From DASSUC01 sp035649895 (GTDB taxonomy: Bacteria; Actinomycetota; Actinomycetes; Mycobacteriales; Micromonosporaceae), in contig DASRIS010000056.1 of the NCBI GenBank assembly GCA_035649895.1, positions 1 to 10,252 on the forward strand: a stretch of DNA of 10,252 nucleotides, read 5' to 3'. The notes under the pieces are model-generated. The model was not told where the DNA came from and ran no database searches. It worked only from the letters and a program-made list of their open reading frames with translations. Shown in pieces: positions 6,105-10,252 of the stretch (positions within the stretch are counted from its first letter, which is position 1; every line of letters begins with the position of its first letter). Both the position numbers and the translations under genes were made by a program.

Positions 6105-7247
6105 GTGACGACGAACAGCGCACAGCAGTTGGTTCGGGTCTTTGTGAGTCATACGTCGGACATGGCTGCGTACCCGACGGACCGATCGTTCGTGCAGGCC
6201 ATCCTCGACGCGGTAAGCCGGGCCAAGTTGGTGGCGGTCGACATGCGGTACTTCGCGGCGGGCAGCGCCCCGTCCGCGGAGTACTGCCGCCAGCGGGTGC
6301 GCGAGTGCGAAATCTATGTGGCTTTGGTGGGGTTCCGGTACGGCTCTATAGTGCCGGGCGACAGCATCTCGTACACCGAGCTGGAGTTCAACGAGGCGAC
6401 GGCGGCCGGCAGACCCCGGCTGGTTTTTCTGCTGGACGAGAATGCGGAACTACCGGCGGCGATGAGCGACTCCGACCAGGGGCCGGTCCGGGGGTTCCGG
6501 CAACGGCTGTATGACGGCAGCTTGATCGTACGGACGTTTACTTCCGCCACCGGACTGGAACTGGAGGTGTTCCACGCGCTGATCGAGACAGTCGACACCC
6601 GCCGGTCAACCTCGCCAAGGCAACTGCCGCCGGATGTGTCGGCCTTCACCGGACGAAGTGAGGAACTTAGCGAGCTGGACGGCCTGCTGGCAGCGGTGGA
6701 CCGGGCCTCCACCCAGATGATCTCGGCGGTGTCGGGAACCGCTGGGGTGGGTAAGACGGCGTTGGTGGTGCACTGGGCGCATCGGGTCGCCCCTCGCTTC
6801 CCGGACGGTCACCTGTACGCAGACCTGCGTGGCTACGATCCCGAGCGGCCGATGTCGACCGCGAGTGTGCTGACGGCGTTCCTGCGCGCCCTTGGTGTTC
6901 CCGCTGCCGACATCCCCCACGAGGCGGACGAACTGGCCGCGCGTTATCGCACGTTGTTGGACGGTCGGCGGATGCTGGTGGTGCTCGACAACGCTGCCTC
7001 GTCTGAGCAGGTCCGGCTGTTGCTTCCCGGCACGCGGACTGTCCTCACCGTGGTCACCAGCCGAGACAGGCTGGCGGCGTTGGTGGTCCGCCATGGTGCC
7101 AGGCGAGTTGACCTGGATCTGCTTCCGCTCGACGACGCGATCGAGCTGTTGCGCACGCTGATAGGTAGACGCGCGTCGACGTCGAACCCGAGGCGGCTGC
7201 TGAACTGGCCCGGCAGTGCGCCCGCCTGCCTCTCGCGCTCCGGGTAG
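6105..7247 (+). CDS. DUF4062 plus NB-ARC STAND ATPase, 5' part of a frameshifted NLR-like gene
   Basis: This is the first part of one gene that continues in another frame (7169-8875). Residues 10-110 form a DUF4062 domain: RVFVSHTSDM (11-20), RSFVQAILDAV, VDMRYFAA (45-52), PSAEYCRQRVRECEIYVALVGFRYGS (56-81) and SYTELEFNEA (89-98). DUF4062 is thought to have a TIR-like fold and to act as an effector or adaptor at the N-terminus of signalling NTPases. The NB-ARC domain starts at about 180 (AFTGRSEEL). It has Walker A GTAGVGKTA (211-219), the strand-plus-Asp LYADLRGYD (237-245), Walker B RMLVVLDNA (289-297) and sensor VVTSRDRL (316-323). No SARP DNA-binding domain is present, which separates it from AfsR-type regulators. 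True homology ends at about residue 356 (LLRTLIGRR). The remaining residues up to TAG 7245-7247 come from the wrong frame. Codon use is visibly less GC-biased than in ilvG. Confidence 0.85.
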   Translation: MTTNSAQQLVRVFVSHTSDMAAYPTDRSFVQAILDAVSRAKLVAVDMRYFAAGSAPSAEYCRQRVRECEIYVALVGFRYGSIVPGDSISYTELEFNEATAAGRPRLVFLLDENAELPAAMSDSDQGPVRGFRQRLYDGSLIVRTFTSATGLELEVFHALIETVDTRRSTSPRQLPPDVSAFTGRSEELSELDGLLAAVDRASTQMISAVSGTAGVGKTALVVHWAHRVAPRFPDGHLYADLRGYDPERPMSTASVLTAFLRALGVPAADIPHEADELAARYRTLLDGRRMLVVLDNAASSEQVRLLLPGTRTVLTVVTSRDRLAALVVRHGARRVDLDLLPLDDAIELLRTLIGRRASTSNPRRLLNWPGSAPACLSRSG

Positions 7248-8875
7248 CAGCCGAGCTCGCCGCCGCGCGTTCGCGCACCGCGCTCGCGCAGCTGGTGCGT
7301 GAGCTGGCCGACCAACAGCGGCGGCTGGACCTCATGGACGCCGGTGGCGACCCACGTACTGCGATTCGTACCGTATTCTCCTGGTCCTATCAGCATCTTC
7401 CGACGGGGACCGCCCGGGCCTTTCGGTGGCTCAGCCTCCACCCCGGTGCCGACCTCGACCGCTACGCGGCAGCCGTCCTCATCGGCACCCTCCCCGTCGA
7501 GGCCGATCGTCAGCTCGACCTGCTGACCCGCGCCCATCTCGTTCACCTCACCGGTTCGGGGCGGTTCGGCATGCACGACCTGCTACGTGCGTACGCCACC
7601 GACGTCGCCGCCCATACTGACTCGGACGAGCAACGGCAGGCCACGTTGACCCGCTTGCTGGACTACTACGTGTCCACCACGGCCGCCGCGATGGACGCCG
7701 TGCACCCCGCCGAACGGCACCTACGGCCTCCCGTCGCCATCCCTGAGCTGCCTATCCCGTCGTTTGCCAACCCGGCGGCGGCCCTGACGTGGTTGGACAC
7801 CGAACTGCCCAACCTGGTCGCCGTCTGCATCTACGCGACCGACCATGGCTGGCCCGACCACGCCACGCGGCTGGCCCGCATCCTATTCCGTCATCTCGAC
7901 GGAGGCCCCTACACGGAGGCCCTGACGATCCACACGTATGCCTGTAAGGCCGCCCGCCGCCTCGGCGCTCCGGACGCCGAAGCCCATGCGCTCACGAACC
8001 TAGGCGCCGTCCATGCGGCTAACGGCCGTCACGCGCAGGCTGTCGGCCATTATCAAGAGGCCCTCGCACTATTCCGCGAGACCGGTGATCGCACTGGGCA
8101 AGCCCGCACATTGGGCAACCTCGGCCTTGCCTGCGAAGGGCAGGGACGCTACGACCAAGCGGTCGTGCACCATCAGGAGGCCCTCAGTCTTTTCCGGCAG
8201 ATCGGCGATCGTATCGGCGAGGCCCGTGCGCTGAACGGCCTCGGTGTGGTCTATGGGCGGCAGCGCCACTACGTCCTCGCCGCCGACCACTATGAGCACG
8301 CCCTGGCCATCTTCCGCGAAGCCGGCGACCGCTTCGGCGAGGCGTATGCGCTAGACAACCTCGGCTTGCTTCACGGGCGGCAGGGGTACCACTCCCGAGC
8401 CCTCGACCATCACCGGCAGGCACTCACCCTCTACCGCGAGGTCGGTAACCGCGACGGTGAAGCCTTTGCGCTGGACCACCTCGGCCTCACCTATGGGCGA
8501 CTGGGCCGATACGACCAGGCTGTCGACCACTACCAACAGGCACTCATGCTCTACCGGGAGATTGGCGAGCGCAGCGGCGAAGCTGAGGCGCTCAACAATC
8601 TTGGCGAGACCCTGCGGGACGCGGGGCGGCCCGAACAGGCACGCGCTCAACACTCTGCGGCGCTTGCCTTGGCCGTGGAGACGGATGACCCCTACGAGCA
8701 GGCCCGTGCCCACGACGGCATCGCCCATACCTACGGCGCCACCGGCGACCTGGACCAAGCGCGTCGCCACTGGCATGAAGCGTTCGTCCTCTACGTCGAT
8801 CTCGGCGTTCCCGACGCCCAAGACATCGGCGCGAGCCTGAGGGCGCTGGAGCAGGCAGCGCCCGAACAGGGGTGA
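7169..8875 (+). CDS. NB-ARC C-terminal part, winged helix and TPR array: 3' part of the frameshifted NLR-like gene
   Basis: This is the continuation of the gene that starts at 6105; the given start is where the frame opens after a TAG, not a start codon. It begins TRVDVEPEAAAELARQ and carries the GLPL-type motif CARLPLALRVAAELA (near 7217-7261), a winged-helix region (TAIRTVFSWSYQHLPTGTARAFRWLSL) and an MHD motif in RFGMHDLLRAYA near 7565-7600. A linker (LDYYVSTTAAAMDA, FANPAAALTWLDTELPNL) leads to seven TPR units of exactly 40 residues (7991-8830), then a short tail ending LEQAAPEQG. If translated alone, the likely start would be GTG 7295, giving 526 residues, but no ribosome site precedes it. 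By analogy with plant NLRs and bacterial STAND proteins, the TPR array would sense a ligand and release the ATPase switch. The product of this half alone would lack Walker A and B and the effector domain. Confidence 0.8.
   Translation, partial: TRVDVEPEAAAELARQCARLPLALRVAAELAAARSRTALAQLVRELADQQRRLDLMDAGGDPRTAIRTVFSWSYQHLPTGTARAFRWLSLHPGADLDRYAAAVLIGTLPVEADRQLDLLTRAHLVHLTGSGRFGMHDLLRAYATDVAAHTDSDEQRQATLTRLLDYYVSTTAAAMDAVHPAERHLRPPVAIPELPIPSFANPAAALTWLDTELPNLVAVCIYATDHGWPDHATRLARILFRHLDGGPYTEALTIHTYACKAARRLGAPDAEAHALTNLGAVHAANGRHAQAVGHYQEALALFRETGDRTGQARTLGNLGLACEGQGRYDQAVVHHQEALSLFRQIGDRIGEARALNGLGVVYGRQRHYVLAADHYEHALAIFREAGDRFGEAYALDNLGLLHGRQGYHSRALDHHRQALTLYREVGNRDGEAFALDHLGLTYGRLGRYDQAVDHYQQALMLYREIGERSGEAEALNNLGETLRDAGRPEQARAQHSAALALAVETDDPYEQARAHDGIAHTYGATGDLDQARRHWHEAFVLYVDLGVPDAQDIGASLRALEQAAPEQG
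7170..7175 (+). other. CGCGCG tract at the frameshift site
   Basis: Upstream, the frame encodes the NB-ARC domain as far as LLRTLIGRR. Downstream, the frame that encodes VDVEPEAAAELA and then RLPLALRVAAELA is offset by two bases. Removing one CG from CGCGCG joins the two exactly, giving IGRRVDVEPEAAAEL with no lost or extra residue and one 922-residue frame from 6105 to 8875. A two-base repeat expansion, or a single-base loss in the same few bases, explains the break. Stop codon TAG at 7166-7168 in the downstream frame rules out a crossover earlier than that. Confidence 0.8.
7991..8830 (+). repeat. Seven tandem 120-bp TPR units
   Basis: Units begin at 7991, 8111, 8231, 8351, 8471, 8591 and 8711 with no insertion or deletion between them. 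The consensus per 40 residues is roughly AL-NLG--YGRQGRY-QA-DHYQQAL-LYRE-GDR-GEA, a TPR of the long-repeat type. Units 1 to 5 are the most alike. Unit 6 has a different second half (EDAR-like RPEQARAQHSAALALA), and unit 7 (AHDGIAHTYGATGDLDQAR) is the most divergent and probably caps the solenoid. Confidence 0.9.
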
Positions 8876-8878
8876 TGC

Positions 8879-8896
8879 CCACCTGGGTGGTTCTTT
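8879..8896 (+). terminator. Possible intrinsic terminator after the NLR-like gene
   Basis: CCACCTGGGTGG (8879-8890) is a short self-complementary stem directly followed by TTCTTT (8891-8896), only 3 bp after the TGA at 8873-8875. The stem is only 4 to 5 bp, so it is weak, but the T-rich tail is unusual for this GC-rich window. The rest of the gap to the convergent gene (8897-8959) holds only the short palindrome GATCGATC. Confidence 0.4.
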
Positions 8897-8959
8897 ACGC
8901 GTGGGACGTCGACCGCCGTGACCACAGCGCGACCGGTGCGACATTGATCGATCGGTCAG

Positions 8960-10252
8960 TCAGAGGCGATAGAGCGCGGCGCCGACCTGGCCGCCGCTGG
9001 CTATCGACGTCAGCAGGACGAGATCGCCGGCCGCAGTGCGACAATCGGCGCGCAGGACCGCCAGTCCAGCGGGGATCGACGACGTGAACAGGTCGCCCGC
9101 GGGCCATGGCAGCTCGACGATGCACCGCGCCAGGGCGGGCCACCGGTGGCGCAGGCGTTCCGCGAGGTCCCGCGCGACTGACGGCGGGATCACGGCTCGG
9201 ATCGCGGCCGGGTCGACCTCCAGTGCCTGGCACAGCTCCGCCACCACGGCCGGCAGGTGTTCCAGCACGGCCTCGGCCAGGACGGACCGTTCCGTGCTGC
9301 GGATGTAGTAGGCGCCGGGATCGTGGGTCGCCCAGGCCGCGAACGCATCGACTAGGTCATCGCAGCGGTGGCCGTGGAACCCGAGGAACCCGTGCACCTG
9401 TTGGGGATCGGCGCGCAAAAGCAGGGCCGAGCCCATGGCGGCCACGGGTGCCTCCGGGTCGTCGGGCGCCCGCTCCTCGACCTCCGAGGCCACGACGAGT
9501 GCGGCCATCGACCGACCGGCCTCGATGAGGGCGCAGGCAATCCGGCACGCGTCGAGCAGGCCGAGGCCACCGTTGGTGAGGTCGAACCCGAGAACGCTGC
9601 CGCCGGCCGACGTGGTGCCGTCGAAGCCCAGCTCGCCGGCGGTGATCGCCGCGATGGCCGGCTCGGCGATCATGCCGCTGCGGTACAGGCCCGCGTGGAT
9701 CAGTGTATCCACAGTGGATGCTGGTATGCTCGCCTCATCCAGACATTGCGCCGTGGCCCGCCCGATGAGCCCCAGTGTGGTCGGGGCGGAGCCGTCGGGC
9801 CAGGCGATCCCCAGCCCGGCGATCCGCACCGGGATCTGGCGGCGAAGCCGGGGGCGCGGTGGCGCCGGCCGGGGGGAGACCGCGCCGGTTACGATCCGCC
9901 CCGGCAGGTCGTCGAGCGCGTAGAACGCGTTGCCGACGTTGATGCCGGAGCCGGCGATGCCGAACATGAGGCGCTGACCCGAGGAGATGCGCCCATCCCG
10001 GCTCGCGTCGTGCAACGCAACGATGTGTGTCGTAGTGGATGTGTTGCCCCGTTCGGCCAAGTTGTTGATGACGTTGGCGTCGCCGAACGCCCGCGTGCCG
10101 AAGGCTTGGTTGAGACGGCGGATGACCGACCTGATCGTGAGCAACGACGTCTGGTGCGGGATGATGCGGTCGATGTCGGCGATGGAGAGTCCGGCGTGGG
10201 CCATCGCCCTGGTCGTGTGGCCGATGCCCTCCCGCACTCCGGCGTCGCTGAG
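8960..10252 (-). CDS. Fused ketosynthase III-family protein with an inactive second domain, 5' end beyond the right edge
   Basis: 431 codons are visible from the right edge (LSDAGVREGIGHTTRAMAHAG) to TGA at 8962-8960. GTG 10237 is open upstream and lies mid-domain, so the true start is outside the window. Numbering from that GTG, residues 1-112 are the C-terminal half of a KAS III (FabH-like) domain. It has catalytic His28 in IPHQTSLLTIR, Asn65 in ERGNTS and the closing strand FGIAGSGINVGNAFYALDD. A Pro/Arg-rich linker (115-135) leads to a second full thiolase-fold domain (136-425), from VRIAGLGIAWP to GGQVGAALYRL. In that domain the Cys position reads TNGGLG where FabH has AACAG, the His position reads IPPSVARDL and the Asn position AGDLFTSS, so it should not condense. 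I infer an internal pseudodimer, one active and one structural half, for a specialised lipid, polyketide or acyl-transfer step. Partner genes would lie to the right. Confidence 0.8.
   Translation of the reverse strand, partial: LSDAGVREGIGHTTRAMAHAGLSIADIDRIIPHQTSLLTIRSVIRRLNQAFGTRAFGDANVINNLAERGNTSTTTHIVALHDASRDGRISSGQRLMFGIAGSGINVGNAFYALDDLPGRIVTGAVSPRPAPPRPRLRRQIPVRIAGLGIAWPDGSAPTTLGLIGRATAQCLDEASIPASTVDTLIHAGLYRSGMIAEPAIAAITAGELGFDGTTSAGGSVLGFDLTNGGLGLLDACRIACALIEAGRSMAALVVASEVEERAPDDPEAPVAAMGSALLLRADPQQVHGFLGFHGHRCDDLVDAFAAWATHDPGAYYIRSTERSVLAEAVLEHLPAVVAELCQALEVDPAAIRAVIPPSVARDLAERLRHRWPALARCIVELPWPAGDLFTSSIPAGLAVLRADCRTAAGDLVLLTSIASGGQVGAALYRL

Noticed and set aside
7160..7180. Programmed ribosomal frameshift in the NB-ARC gene
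   Set aside because: There is no slippery heptamer of the X-XXY-YYZ type, no internal Shine-Dalgarno and no obvious downstream pseudoknot. A simple CG-unit change explains the shift exactly.
6105..7247. SARP/AfsR-type transcriptional regulator
   Set aside because: The NB-ARC plus TPR part is similar in kind, but the N-terminus is DUF4062-like and not a winged-helix plus BTAD pair.
7991..8830. CRISPR-like regular repeats
   Set aside because: The 120-bp period is entirely coding, with TPR consensus and no alternating identical repeat and unique spacer.
8940..8958. GATCGATC palindrome as an operator or terminator between convergent genes
   Set aside because: It is too short and not placed next to any start codon; it is likely chance.

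Overview
The base composition (very high GC, G/C at most third codon positions), the GTG starts, the GAGG/GGAGG ribosome sites and the protein families (DUF6232, membrane-anchored Hsp70-like ATPase, IlvG-type ThDP enzyme, DUF4062/NB-ARC/TPR protein) point to an actinomycete chromosome. A Micromonosporaceae-like genus is my best guess, but that rests on memory of family distribution and not on a search.

Layout. (1) 1-562, minus: a DUF6232 membrane protein running off the left edge. (2) 751-1524, plus: an enoyl-CoA hydratase with both catalytic glutamates, divergent from gene 1. (3) 1715-3529, plus: an Hsp70-type ATPase domain followed by a long Pro-rich linker and one C-terminal membrane helix. 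It has no peptide-binding domain and looks leaderless. (4) 3696-5318 and 5330-5725, plus: an IlvG-like ThDP enzyme and a small VOC/glyoxalase-like protein in a tight two-gene operon. These four blocks look like ordinary, well-kept chromosome.

(5) 5726-6104: a gene graveyard. A DUF433 antitoxin that has lost its 5' end is joined to a DUF5615 PIN-like toxin that has lost its first part, and this is followed by a perfect 21-bp inverted repeat with a 7-nt loop. (6) 6105-8875, plus: one large NLR-like STAND gene (DUF4062, NB-ARC ATPase, winged helix with an MHD motif, and seven exact 120-bp TPR units), interrupted near 7170. Taking one CG out of a CGCGCG tract restores a single 922-residue frame. 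This gene is the best candidate for an accessory system such as phage sensing, though the copy seen here may be broken or phase-off.

(7) 8960-10252, minus: a ketosynthase III-family protein running off the right edge, convergent with the NLR gene. It holds the C-terminal half of one KAS III domain, with catalytic His and Asn, fused to a complete second KAS III-like domain that has lost all three catalytic residues. This arrangement recalls a covalently linked ketosynthase/chain-length-factor pair.

The genes do not form one pathway. The hydratase, Hsp70-like, ilvG and VOC genes share orientation and probably belong to housekeeping metabolism. The stretch 5726-8959 reads as an accessory insertion zone between them and a lipid or polyketide gene. 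I see no tRNA, rRNA, CRISPR array or intact insertion sequence.
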